Assembly (NCBI RefSeq): GCF_014654675.1
Contig: NZ_BNBC01000031.1
Coordinates: 1 to 64,000 of the forward strand
Source of the DNA: Streptomyces spiralis
GTDB taxonomy: Bacteria > Actinomycetota > Actinomycetes > Streptomycetales > Streptomycetaceae
Reading direction: 5' to 3'
DNA: 64,000 nt
Made by a program: the position numbers and the translations under genes. Shown here in pieces: positions 32,187 through 40,998 of this stretch (the stretch's first letter is position 1; each line of letters starts with the position of its first letter). The notes below the pieces were generated by a model. The model did not search any database. It was not told the origin of the DNA and saw nothing but the letters and a program-made list of their open reading frames with translations.

Positions 32187-33959
32187 GTGGCACCTATTTC
32201 CCGGAGACCCCGTCTGGGTCTCCCCGCGGCTGCTGCCGCGCTCGCCCTGGGAGGCGCGGTCCTCGCGGCCGCTCCCGCCCAGGCCTCCGGCGGAACGCCC
32301 GTCCCGCCCCAGCCGGCCGTCACCGAGAGGCCCAGCGCCTCCCAGACCGAGCTGCTGGCGCGGATCAAGGGTTCCGAGACCGCGCTGAAGGACGGCACGG
32401 CTGCCACTCCCACCGGGGAGGCGACGGCCGACGCGAGTCCGACGGCCTCGTCCGGCACCGTCGACCCGAAGATCATCGGCGGTACGCAGGCGTCCCTCTC
32501 CGAGGCGCCGTGGATGGTGCAGCTGCACTACTACGACGCCACCACCGGCGAGGGCTACTTCTGCGGCGGCACCCTGGTGGCCCCGGCGAAGGTCCTGACC
32601 GCCGCGCACTGCGTGTACGGCCTGAACTGGGCGGACAACGGCGCCATCGTCGCCGGCACCAGCCAGCTGCCGGACGGCAGCGACCTGCACGGCGGCCGGG
32701 CCGTCGGCGTGTGGCGCCAGTGGGTCAACCCCACGTACAACCCGAACACCACCGCGGGCGGTGACCTCGCGGTGCTGACCCTGACCGAGCCGCTGCCGTA
32801 CAAGACGTTGCAGCTGACGTCGAGCTCGGACACGGCCTCGTACAGCAACGGCACTCCGGCGACGGTGTACGGCTGGGGGCGCACCAGCTCCACCAGCGAC
32901 GACCTGTCGCTGACGCTGCGGAAGGCGACCGTGCCGATGCGGTCGGACTCCGCCTGCACCACGTACTACGGTTCCGACTTCGTGCCCGGTCAGATGGCCT
33001 GCGCCGGCAACCCGGCCACCGGCCAGGACGCCGGTACGGTCTCCCCGTGCAACGGCGACTCCGGCGGCCCGCTCGTGGTCAACGGCAGGATCGCCGGTGT
33101 CGTGTCGTGGGGCGTCACGGACTGTGTCGAGTCGGGCGCCTACAGCGTCTACGCCAAGACCCGCTCCTACGTCGGTCCGGTCAACGCGCGCATCGACGAC
33201 GCCGACCTCGACTTCGACGGCCTGGCGGACCTGTTCGCCCGGCGCACGTCCGACGGCGAGGGCTACGAGTACTACTCCCTCGGGGACAAGTGGCCCTACC
33301 TGGGCAACCGGTTCTCGATCGGCGACTGGAGCGGGCTGAGCCTGGTGCGTCAGGCCGACCTGAACCGCGACTTCTACCAGGACTACCTGTACCGCACCCC
33401 GGACGGGACCCTGTACGACTTCGCGTTCAACGGCAGCGACAGCTACCAGTCGATCCGTATCGGCGGGGGCTGGAACGTCATGAGGGACATCCGGGTTCCG
33501 GGTGACCTCTCCGGCGACGGCCTGCCCGACCTGGTCGCCAAGGACACCAGCGGCATCCTCTGGCTCTACCCGGGCAAGGGGAACGGGGTCTTCGGCACCC
33601 GTGTCAAGATCGGCCCCGGCTGGTCCTCGTACAGCATCACCGGCAAGGGCGACTACAACAACGACGGCAAGCCCGACCTGCTGGCCAGGGACGGCTCCGG
33701 CGTGCTGTGGATGTACCCGGGCACGGGCAAGGCCTCGCCGGCGCTCGGCACCCGGGTCAAGGTCGGCAGCGGCTGGAACACCTACAACGCCTTCGCCACC
33801 GCCGGTGACTACACCGGCGACGGCAAGCCCGACCTGCTGGCGCGGGACGGCTCCGGCGTGATGTGGATCTACAAGGGCACCGGTCTGTCCGGCTCTTCGG
33901 CGTTCAAGAGCCGGGCCCAGGTCGGCGCCGGCTGGGGAGCCTTCAACCTCTTCGGCTGA
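32187..33959 (+). CDS. Secreted trypsin-like protease with FG-GAP/VCBS repeats, 590 aa
   Basis: A Sec signal peptide (residues 1-34, LPAAAAALALGGAVLAAAPAQA) is followed by a pro-region and the activation site KIIGG near residue 95. The catalytic triad is complete: His in TAAHC near 140, Asp in GGDLAVL near 194, Ser in NGDSGGP near 292, with paired cysteines (CGG, CVYG). From about 345 to 590 several repeats with D-x-D-x-D-G-x-x-D loops (DLDFDGLADL, DLSGDGLPDL, DYNNDGKPDL, DYTGDGKPDL) form a Ca-binding beta-propeller. So it is an extracellular protease with an adhesive tail. Start GTG at 32187. Confidence 0.92.
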   Translation: MAPISRRPRLGLPAAAAALALGGAVLAAAPAQASGGTPVPPQPAVTERPSASQTELLARIKGSETALKDGTAATPTGEATADASPTASSGTVDPKIIGGTQASLSEAPWMVQLHYYDATTGEGYFCGGTLVAPAKVLTAAHCVYGLNWADNGAIVAGTSQLPDGSDLHGGRAVGVWRQWVNPTYNPNTTAGGDLAVLTLTEPLPYKTLQLTSSSDTASYSNGTPATVYGWGRTSSTSDDLSLTLRKATVPMRSDSACTTYYGSDFVPGQMACAGNPATGQDAGTVSPCNGDSGGPLVVNGRIAGVVSWGVTDCVESGAYSVYAKTRSYVGPVNARIDDADLDFDGLADLFARRTSDGEGYEYYSLGDKWPYLGNRFSIGDWSGLSLVRQADLNRDFYQDYLYRTPDGTLYDFAFNGSDSYQSIRIGGGWNVMRDIRVPGDLSGDGLPDLVAKDTSGILWLYPGKGNGVFGTRVKIGPGWSSYSITGKGDYNNDGKPDLLARDGSGVLWMYPGTGKASPALGTRVKVGSGWNTYNAFATAGDYTGDGKPDLLARDGSGVMWIYKGTGLSGSSAFKSRAQVGAGWGAFNLFG

Positions 33960-33991
33960 TCCCGCCTCCCGGCACCGCCGCGTGCGCACCG

Positions 33992-34020
33992 AGGGCCGCT
34001 CCCGTCACGGGGGCGGCCCT
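33992..34020 (+). terminator. Terminator after the protease gene
   Basis: AGGGCCGC and GCGGCCCT form an 8-bp stem with a loop that can extend it through CCCGT/ACGGGGG, followed by TTCGG. It lies 32 bases after the protease stop codon. Confidence 0.6.
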
Positions 34021-34265
34021 TCGGCGTGCTCAGGACCGCGTGGCCGTGAGCACGCCGGGGACGGCCGGCGAGAGGTTTGCCACAGATGCCGGGCGTGATC
34101 CGCACAAGGTGCTGTGCAACCCTTGCCCGAGTTCCCCCGTCTGACCCTACGAGCGACGATGGTGCGTACCGGTCCTTCTCACCGAGGACGGCACGAGCCG
34201 GGACAGACCGGGGTCTGACCCTGAAAACAGGGGGTAACCGACCGGATACGAGAGCCGAGGAGCGC

Positions 34266-35402
34266 ATGTCCGCCGAGAGCACGCCGGGCCCGGGGATACC
34301 CGGGAAGAACAGCACGACCCCCAGCCGCCGGGCCGCCAAGGGCCGCCGCCGCAAGCCGCCCACCACGCGGCGCAGGGCGCTGACGGCCACGGCCTGGACC
34401 GCCGCGGGGATCGTCGTGCTCGGCGGCACCGGTGCCAGCTACCTCTACTTCAAGCTCAACGGCAACCTCAAGACGGTCGACATCAACCAGGCCCTCGGCA
34501 CCGACCGCCCCGGCAAGGTCGACAACGGCTCCGAGAACATCCTGGTCCTGGGCTCCGACACACGCAGCGGCGGCAACAAGAAGCTGGGCGGCGGCACCGA
34601 CGACGGCAGCGCCCGCTCCGACACGGCGATGATCGTGCACGTGTACGCGGGCCACAAGAAGGCCGGCGTGGTCTCCGTGCCGCGCGACACCCTCGTGGAC
34701 CGCCCCGAGTGCACCGACGCGAAGGGCGGCACGCACCCGGCCGCACACGGCGTGATGTTCAACGAGGCGTACTCCACCGGCGGCGCCACCTGCGCCGTCA
34801 AGACCGTCGAGGCGCTCACCGGGGTCCGGATGGACCACTACCTGGAGGTCGACTTCAGCGGCTTCCAGAAGCTCATCGACGAGCTCGGCGGCGTCCAGGT
34901 CACCACGACGAAGACCATCCACGACCCCGACAGCCACCTGAACCTCGACGCGGGCACCCACACGCTCACCGGGCAGCAGGCCCTCGGCCTGGTCCGCACC
35001 CGGCACGGCGTCGGCGACGGCTCCGACCTGGGCCGCATCCAGCTCCAGCAGGCCTTCGTCAAGGCCCTGGTCGACCAGGTCAAGCACGTCGGCCTGTTCA
35101 CCAACCCCAAGAAGCTGTACGACCTCGCCGACACCGCGACCAGGGCCGTCACCACCGACTCCGACCTGGGCTCGGTGAACTCCCTGATCTCCTTCGCCGA
35201 CGGCCTGAAGGGCATCAGCGCCTCCCACATGAACATGGTCACGATGCCGGTGCAGTACGACCCCACGAACCCCAACCGCGTGATCATCGAGAAGTCCAAG
35301 GCCCAGCAGGTCTGGGACGCCCTGAAGAACGACCGGCCGATCCCGGCGAGCGCGACTCAGGGAACGGCCACGGGCAAGGCGAAGGGCGTGGTGAGCGGCT
35401 GA
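34266..35402 (+). CDS. LytR-CpsA-Psr (LCP) family ligase, 378 aa
   Basis: LCP proteins attach anionic polymers to peptidoglycan from lipid carriers. A basic cytoplasmic N-terminus (RRAAKGRRRKPPTTRRRAL) precedes a single membrane helix (TATAWTAAGIVVLGGTGASYLYF, about residues 41-63). The extracellular domain has the signature NILVLGSDTRSGG near 97, SDTAMIVHVYAGHKKAGVVSVPRDTLVD near 120 with the conserved arginine and aspartate, and LGLVRTRHGVGDGSDLGRIQLQQAF near 240. The ATG at 34266 follows GAGGAG by 3 bases; upstream codons of the frame look non-coding. Confidence 0.9.
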   Translation: MSAESTPGPGIPGKNSTTPSRRAAKGRRRKPPTTRRRALTATAWTAAGIVVLGGTGASYLYFKLNGNLKTVDINQALGTDRPGKVDNGSENILVLGSDTRSGGNKKLGGGTDDGSARSDTAMIVHVYAGHKKAGVVSVPRDTLVDRPECTDAKGGTHPAAHGVMFNEAYSTGGATCAVKTVEALTGVRMDHYLEVDFSGFQKLIDELGGVQVTTTKTIHDPDSHLNLDAGTHTLTGQQALGLVRTRHGVGDGSDLGRIQLQQAFVKALVDQVKHVGLFTNPKKLYDLADTATRAVTTDSDLGSVNSLISFADGLKGISASHMNMVTMPVQYDPTNPNRVIIEKSKAQQVWDALKNDRPIPASATQGTATGKAKGVVSG

Positions 35403-35575
35403 GGGACGCCGGGCCACCGGGCACCCCGGCCAGGTGCCCCCGCCGGGAACAAACGACCGCACCCCCCGGTTTGGGAAGAAGGCGCCAGTCCTGGCAGACT
35501 GGTACGTCGGCTCCGGTTCACGCTCCCGCACCCCGCGGTGGCGACCCGGCGCCCTCCCGAAACCTAGGAGACACC

Positions 35576-35800
35576 TTGAAGCGCGACATCCACCCCGCGT
35601 ACGTCGAGACGCAGGTCAGCTGCACCTGCGGCGCGTCGTTCACCACCCGCAGCACCATCGAGTCCGGCACCATCCGGGCCGAGGTCTGCTCCGAGTGCCA
35701 CCCGTTCTACACGGGCAAGCAGAAGATCCTCGACACCGGTGGCCGTGTGGCCCGCTTCGAGGCCCGCTTCGGCAAGGCTGCCGCCGGCTCCAAGAAGTAG
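35576..35800 (+). CDS. rpmE: 50S ribosomal protein L31, 74 aa
   Basis: The protein matches bacterial L31 in length and sequence. Its zinc-ligand cysteines are present as SCTCGASF (Cys 16 and 18) and VCSECHPFYTG, so this is the C+ (zinc-binding) form. The start is TTG at 35576, with TAGGAG 6 bases upstream; no ATG is available. It lies just before prfA, the usual order in actinobacteria. Confidence 0.95.
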   Translation: MKRDIHPAYVETQVSCTCGASFTTRSTIESGTIRAEVCSECHPFYTGKQKILDTGGRVARFEARFGKAAAGSKK

Positions 35801-35830
35801 CGAGCCCCTTTTCGCCGGTCCACGGCCGTG

Positions 35831-35860
35831 CCCCCTCGCGCTGAACCGCGCATGAGGGGG
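35831..35860 (+). terminator. Hairpin between rpmE and prfA
   Basis: CCCCCTC (35831-35837) pairs with GAGGGGG (35854-35860), and GCG/CGC can extend the stem inside. No T-run follows, so it may reduce rather than stop transcription into prfA. Confidence 0.4.
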
Positions 35861-35928
35861 TGCGCGCCGGGACCGGCGTTTTTGGTCGCCCGCCCTTCCC
35901 CACCCCCCGCAGTATCAGGAGCCGAAAG

Positions 35929-36996
35929 ATGTTCGAGGCCGTCGAGGAGCTCGTCGCCGAGCACGCCGACCTGGAGAAGAAGCTCGCCGACCCGTCGGTC
36001 CACGCCGACCAGGCCAACGCGCGCAAGCTCAACAAGCGGTACGCCGAGCTCACCCCGATCGTCGCCACGTACCGCTCCTGGAAGCAGACGGGCGACGACA
36101 TCGAGACCGCGCGCGAACTGGCCGCCGACGACCCCGACTTCGCCGCCGAGGTCAAGGAGCTGGACAAGCAGCGCGAGGAGCTGACCGAGAAGCTCCGCTT
36201 CCTGCTCATCCCGCGCGACCCCAGCGACGACAAGGACGTCATCCTGGAGATCAAGGCGGGCGCGGGCGGCGACGAGTCGGCTCTGTTCGCCGGTGACCTG
36301 CTGCGGATGTACCTGCGCTTCGCCGAACGCGTCGGCTGGAAGACCGAGATCATCGACGCCACCGAGTCCGAGCTGGGCGGCTACAAGGACGTCCAGGTCG
36401 CGGTGAAGGCCCGCGGGCAGATCGAGCCCGGCCAGGGCGTGTGGGCGCGGCTGAAGTACGAGGGCGGCGTGCACCGCGTGCAGCGCGTGCCGGCCACCGA
36501 GTCCCAGGGCCGTATCCACACCTCCGCGGCCGGTGTGCTGGTCACGCCGGAGGCCGAGGAGGTCGACGTCGAGATCAACCCCAACGACCTGCGCATCGAC
36601 GTCTACCGGTCCTCCGGGCCGGGCGGCCAGTCCGTGAACACCACCGACTCCGCGGTGCGCATCACGCACCTGCCCACCGGAGTCGTCGCCTCCTGCCAGA
36701 ACGAGAAGAGCCAGCTGCAGAACAAGGAGCAGGCGATGCGTATCCTGCGCTCCAGGCTCCTCGCCATGGCGCAGGAGGAGGCGGAGAGGGAGGCCGCCGA
36801 CGCCCGCCGCAGCCAGGTCCGCACCGTCGACCGCTCCGAGAAGATCCGTACCTACAACTTCCCGGAGAACCGCATCTCGGACCACCGGGTCGGCTTCAAG
36901 GCGTACAACCTTGACCAGGTCCTGGACGGCGACCTCGCCGCGGTGATCCAGGCCTGCGTCGACGCGGACTCGGCCGCCAAGCTCGCGGTGGCCTGA
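35929..36996 (+). CDS. prfA: Peptide chain release factor 1, 355 aa
   Basis: Recognises UAA and UAG stop codons and triggers peptide release. The catalytic GGQ motif is in SSGPGGQSVNTTDSAVRITH near residue 230, and the codon-recognition region lies near 180-190. Length fits RF1. The ATG at 35929 has CAGGAG about 8 bases upstream. It is followed by prmC, which methylates the glutamine of GGQ, the usual pairing. Confidence 0.96.
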   Translation: MFEAVEELVAEHADLEKKLADPSVHADQANARKLNKRYAELTPIVATYRSWKQTGDDIETARELAADDPDFAAEVKELDKQREELTEKLRFLLIPRDPSDDKDVILEIKAGAGGDESALFAGDLLRMYLRFAERVGWKTEIIDATESELGGYKDVQVAVKARGQIEPGQGVWARLKYEGGVHRVQRVPATESQGRIHTSAAGVLVTPEAEEVDVEINPNDLRIDVYRSSGPGGQSVNTTDSAVRITHLPTGVVASCQNEKSQLQNKEQAMRILRSRLLAMAQEEAEREAADARRSQVRTVDRSEKIRTYNFPENRISDHRVGFKAYNLDQVLDGDLAAVIQACVDADSAAKLAVA

Positions 36997-37074
36997 GCAC
37001 CGGGAAGGCCCGCAAGGCACGTACGGACCGTACGTACGGAACGCACGGACGAGTACCAAGCACGGAGGACCAGC

Positions 37075-37956
37075 GTGCAGCAAGAATTTGGGGGGCGACC
37101 CCCAAGCCCCCGCAGCGTGCTGCTCGCGGAGGTGGCGCAGGCCACCCAGCGGTTGGCCGACGCCGGCGTGCCCTCGCCGCGCAACGACGCCGAGGAACTC
37201 GCCGCGTTCGTGCACGGAGTCAAGCGGAGCCAGTTGCACTCCGTGCCGGACGCCGACTTCGACGCCCGGTACTGGGAGGTCGTCGCCCGGCGCGAGCAGC
37301 GTGAACCGCTGCAGCACATCACCGGGCGGGCCTACTTCCGGTACCTGGAGCTCCAGGTCGGGCCCGGCGTGTTCGTGCCGCGGCCCGAGACCGAGTCGGT
37401 GGTGGGCTGGGCGATAGACGCCGTGCGTGCCATGGACGTGGTGGAGCCGTGCATCGTCGACCTGTGCACCGGCTCGGGCGCGATCGCGCTCGCCCTCGCC
37501 CAGGAGGTGCCGCGCTCGCGTGTGCACGCCGTGGAGCTGAGCGAGGAGGCGCTGACGTGGACCCGCAAGAACATGGAGGGGTCCAGGGTCGACCTGCGCC
37601 AGGGCGACGCCCTGACCGCCTTCCCGGACCTCGACGGCCAGGTCGACCTCGTCATCTCCAACCCGCCGTACATCCCGCTCACCGAATGGGAGTACGTGGC
37701 GCCGGAGGCGCGCGACTACGACCCCGAGCTGGCGCTGTTCTCGGGTGAGGACGGCCTGGAGCTGATCCGAGGCATCGAGCGCACCGCGCACCGGCTGCTG
37801 CGGCCCGGCGGGGTCGTCGTGATCGAGCACGCCGACACCCAGGGCGGCCAGGTGCCGTGGATCTTCACCGAGGAGCGGGGCTGGGCGGACGCGGCCGACC
37901 ATCCCGACCTCAACAACCGGCCGCGGTTCGCCACCGCACGCAAGGCGCTGCCGTGA
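37075..37956 (+). CDS. prmC: Release-factor glutamine N5-methyltransferase, 293 aa
   Basis: SAM-dependent methylase (HemK family) acting on the GGQ glutamine of release factors. The catalytic motif NPPY is in DLVISNPPYIPLTEW near residue 200, and the SAM-binding glycine motif VDLCTGSGAIALALA near 130. The GTG at 37075 has GGAGG 6 bases upstream. The N-terminus from there to about residue 14 (QQEFGGRPPSPRS) is longer than usual, so the GTG at 37118 is an alternative start. Confidence 0.94.
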   Translation: MQQEFGGRPPSPRSVLLAEVAQATQRLADAGVPSPRNDAEELAAFVHGVKRSQLHSVPDADFDARYWEVVARREQREPLQHITGRAYFRYLELQVGPGVFVPRPETESVVGWAIDAVRAMDVVEPCIVDLCTGSGAIALALAQEVPRSRVHAVELSEEALTWTRKNMEGSRVDLRQGDALTAFPDLDGQVDLVISNPPYIPLTEWEYVAPEARDYDPELALFSGEDGLELIRGIERTAHRLLRPGGVVVIEHADTQGGQVPWIFTEERGWADAADHPDLNNRPRFATARKALP

Positions 37957-38011
37957 CCGCGCCCACCAGGACTTCAAGCCAGCAGTACGTGTACGAGGAG
38001 GCCCGCTGACA

Positions 38012-38659
38012 ATGGCACGGCGATACGACACCAACGACGCGACCGACCGCGTGACGGGTCTGCGCGAGGCCGCGTCCGCCGTCCGCCGGGGCGAACTCGT
38101 GGTGCTGCCGACCGACACCGTGTACGGCATCGGTGCCGACGCGTTCTCCTCCGAGGCCGTGGCCGACCTGCTCGCCGCCAAGGGCCGGGGCCGCAACATG
38201 CCCACGCCCGTTCTCATCGGCTCCCCGAACACGCTGCACGGGCTGGTCACGAACTTCTCCGAGATGGCCTGGGAGCTGGTCGACGCGTTCTGGCCGGGCG
38301 CGCTGACGCTGATCGCGAAGCACCAGCCGTCGTTGCAGTGGGACCTGGGCGACACCCGTGGCACGGTGGCCGTCCGGATGCCCCTGCACCCCGTTGCGAT
38401 CGAACTGCTCACCGATGTCGGCCCGATGGCCGTGTCCTCGGCGAACCTCACCGGCCACCCCGCGCCGGAGAACTGCGACGCCGCGCAGGAGATGCTCGGC
38501 GACTCCGTCTCCGTCTACCTCGACGGCGGCCCCACCCCCGGCAACGTCCCGTCCTCCATCGTCGACGTCACCCGCGAGGTGCCCGTACTGCTCCGTGAGG
38601 GCGCCCTGTCGCCGGAGGAGCTGCGGAAGGTCGTACCCGACCTCGAGGTGGCGAATTGA
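38012..38659 (+). CDS. tsaC: L-threonylcarbamoyladenylate synthase (Sua5/YwlC/TsaC), 215 aa
   Basis: Makes threonylcarbamoyl-AMP, the first step of the t6A37 modification of ANN-decoding tRNAs. The YrdC-type core is evident: LVVLPTDTVYGIGADAF near residue 30, KGRGRNMPTPVLIG near 60, FWPGALTLIAK near 95 and MAVSSANLTGHPAP near 140. Length 215 fits the YrdC-only form without the C-terminal Sua5 domain. GAGGAG lies about 12 bases before the ATG. The stop codon overlaps the next gene's TTG start (TTGA), so they are translated together. Confidence 0.93.
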   Translation: MARRYDTNDATDRVTGLREAASAVRRGELVVLPTDTVYGIGADAFSSEAVADLLAAKGRGRNMPTPVLIGSPNTLHGLVTNFSEMAWELVDAFWPGALTLIAKHQPSLQWDLGDTRGTVAVRMPLHPVAIELLTDVGPMAVSSANLTGHPAPENCDAAQEMLGDSVSVYLDGGPTPGNVPSSIVDVTREVPVLLREGALSPEELRKVVPDLEVAN

Positions 38660-39333
38660 CGGCCCCTGAAGCGGGGCGTGGCATAGGCGAGGAGTACGAG
38701 ACGGGGATCCCGGCGCAGCCCGGCCCGCCCCACGACACCTTCCGCATCCTCCACGTCAGCACCGGCAACGTGTGCCGCTCGCCCATCACCGAGCGGCTGA
38801 CCCGCCATTTCCTGGCGGACCGGCTCGGCGACCCGGCCGGCGGCGGGCTCATCGTGGAGAGCGCGGGCACCTGGGGCCACGAGGGCGCGCCCATGGAGAG
38901 CAACGCCGAGACGGTCCTGGCGGACTTCGGCGCGGACGCCTCCGGCTTCGTGGGCCGCGAACTGCTGGACGAGCACGTGATCAGGGCCGACCTGGTCCTG
39001 ACCGCGACCCGCGACCACCGCGCCCAGGTCATCTCCATGGGGCACTCGGCCGGCCTGCGCACCTTCACGCTCAAGGAGTTCACCCGCCTGGTGAAGGCGA
39101 TAGACCTGGCCACGCTGCCTCCCCTGGAGGACGGCGTGGTGGAACGCGCACGGGCCCTGGTCCGCGCCGCCGCCGCTCTACGCGGGTGGCTCCTGGCCCC
39201 CAGCGTCGAGGCCGACGAGGTCTACGACCCCTACGGCGCCCCCCTGCCCTTCTTCCGCTCCATCGGCGACGAAATACACGAGGCCCTGGACCCGGTCGTC
39301 ACAGCCCTGACCGGGGTACCCGCCCGCGCCTGA
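38656..39333 (+). CDS. Low-molecular-weight phosphatase homologue (YwlE position) without nucleophile, 225 aa
   Basis: This protein has the fold signature of low-molecular-weight phosphatases: P-loop HVSTGNVCRSP near residues 33-43 and the acid loop YDPYGAPLPFF near 193. In B. subtilis the phosphatase gene ywlE stands at the matching position between the Sua5-type gene and glyA, and reads VCTGNTCRSP, where the first cysteine is the nucleophile. Here residue 35 is serine (codon AGC at 38758-38760); only the second cysteine, residue 40, remains. Loss of catalysis or a changed mechanism is inferred. The TTG start overlaps the previous stop. Confidence 0.8.
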   Translation: MTAPEAGRGIGEEYETGIPAQPGPPHDTFRILHVSTGNVCRSPITERLTRHFLADRLGDPAGGGLIVESAGTWGHEGAPMESNAETVLADFGADASGFVGRELLDEHVIRADLVLTATRDHRAQVISMGHSAGLRTFTLKEFTRLVKAIDLATLPPLEDGVVERARALVRAAAALRGWLLAPSVEADEVYDPYGAPLPFFRSIGDEIHEALDPVVTALTGVPARA

Positions 39334-39549
39334 GGCCAGGGGGCTTCCGGCGCGGACCTGGCGCTGCCGGGGTTGGGCTTCGGTCGGCGCAGCCCTTGAC
39401 CGGGGTGCCTGGGCGGCTTGTGGGCCCCTCGAGGGTGTTGCTGTGGGCCGTAGGGAGGGTGTGTGGGCCGGGAGGGGGAACGGTCGCGCGCGGGGGTCGG
39501 GGCGGGCCTACATTGGACGTACGTCACCGTCGACCGTCCGGAGACCACC

Positions 39550-40788
39550 ATGTCGGTCATCCCTGCCCTCGAGGCCGATGTCCTGCGGCGGCAGGACCCC
39601 GCAGTGGCCGACATCCTGCTGGGGGAGCTGGAGCGGCAGACGACCACCCTGCAGCTGATCGCGGCGGAGAACTTCACCTCGCCCGCGGTGCTGGCCGCGC
39701 TCGGCTCGCCGCTGGCGAACAAGTACGCCGAGGGGTACCCGGCCGCCCGGCACCACGGCGGCTGCGAGATCGTCGACATGGCCGAACGGCTGGCCGTGGA
39801 GCGGGCAAGGACGCTGTTCGGCGCCGACCACGCCAACGTGCAGTCGCACTCCGGGTCGTCCGCCGTGCTCGCCGCCTACGCGGCGCTGCTGCGCCCCGGG
39901 GACACCGTCCTCGCCCTCGGGCTGCCCCACGGCGGTCATCTCACCCACGGCTCGCCCGCGAACTTCTCGGGGCGCTGGTTCGACTTCGTCGGCTACGGCG
40001 TCGACGCCGAGACCGGGCTCATCGACCACGACCAGGTGCGCACCCTGGCCCGTACGCACCGGCCCAAGGCGATCGTGTGCGGGTCGATCGCCTACCCGCG
40101 CCACATCGACTACGCCTTCTTCCGTTCGGTCGCCGACGAGGTGGGCGCCTATCTGATCGCCGACGCCGCGCACCCGATAGGCCTGGTCGCCGGGGGAGCG
40201 GCGCCCAGTCCCGTCCCGTACGCCGACGTGGTGTGCGCCACCACGCACAAGGTGCTGCGCGGGCCGCGCGGCGGGATGATCCTGTGCGGGAGCGAGCTGG
40301 CCGAGCGCGTCGACCGGGCGGTGTTTCCCTTCACCCAGGGCGGCGCCCAGATGCACACGATCGCCGCGAAGGCCGTGGCGTTCGCCGAGGCGGCCACCCA
40401 GGCCTTCGCCGCCTACGCCCACCAGGTGGTCGTCAACGCGCGCGTGCTGGCGGCCCACCTGGCCGTGGAGGGGCTGAACATCACCACCGGCGGCACCGAC
40501 ACCCATCTGATCACCGCCGACCCGGCGCCCCTCGGCGTCGACGGGCGCGCGGCGCGCGGGCGGCTGGCCGCCGCCGGGATGGTGCTGGACTGCTGCGCGC
40601 TGCCGCACGGCGATGCCCGCGGGCTGCGTCTGGGCACCGCCGCGGTGACCACGCAGGGCATGGGACAGGAGGAGATGCAGCGGATCGCCGTACTCTTCGG
40701 CAAGGTGCTGCGCGGGGAGCTCGACGCGGCGCGGGCCCGTGAGGACGTGCGCGAGCTCACCGTGCGGTTCCCGCCGTATCCCGTCTGA
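39550..40788 (+). CDS. glyA: Serine hydroxymethyltransferase paralogue, 412 aa
   Basis: PLP enzyme of the SHMT family (serine + tetrahydrofolate to glycine + methylene-tetrahydrofolate). The PLP lysine lies in CATTHKVLRGPRGG near residue 230, and LPHGGHLTHGSPANFSG near 127 is typical. Two divergent positions stand out: YPAARHHGG at residues 64-71, where canonical SHMTs have a Tyr-Tyr pair (YPG-R-YYGG), and HSGSSAV near residue 100 instead of HSGSQAN. These suggest a second, specialised SHMT rather than the housekeeping one. The ATG at 39550 begins conserved sequence. Confidence 0.85.
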   Translation: MSVIPALEADVLRRQDPAVADILLGELERQTTTLQLIAAENFTSPAVLAALGSPLANKYAEGYPAARHHGGCEIVDMAERLAVERARTLFGADHANVQSHSGSSAVLAAYAALLRPGDTVLALGLPHGGHLTHGSPANFSGRWFDFVGYGVDAETGLIDHDQVRTLARTHRPKAIVCGSIAYPRHIDYAFFRSVADEVGAYLIADAAHPIGLVAGGAAPSPVPYADVVCATTHKVLRGPRGGMILCGSELAERVDRAVFPFTQGGAQMHTIAAKAVAFAEAATQAFAAYAHQVVVNARVLAAHLAVEGLNITTGGTDTHLITADPAPLGVDGRAARGRLAAAGMVLDCCALPHGDARGLRLGTAAVTTQGMGQEEMQRIAVLFGKVLRGELDAARAREDVRELTVRFPPYPV

Positions 40789-40998
40789 GAGTGCCCGAGA
40801 GAGCCCGTGAGAGGCTGAGACGGCCTGGACGGGGCCTGAGGCGCCCGGGACGGGGTAGGCGCATGGTCGTGCACGGCCCGTCCGGAGCCGTGCACAGCCA
40901 CACGTGCAACCATCGTCGCTACCCGGAAGTCCCCATACATATGCCCGCGTCGCTAGGGTGTGGGGCTGAGATGGCCAGCGAGACCTGTGGGGAAGCCC

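Noticed and set aside
38772..40742. Plus-strand open frame of 656 codons overlapping ywlE-type and glyA genes
   Set aside because: The sequence is rich in R, G and P without motifs, and the overlapping frames encode clear family members.
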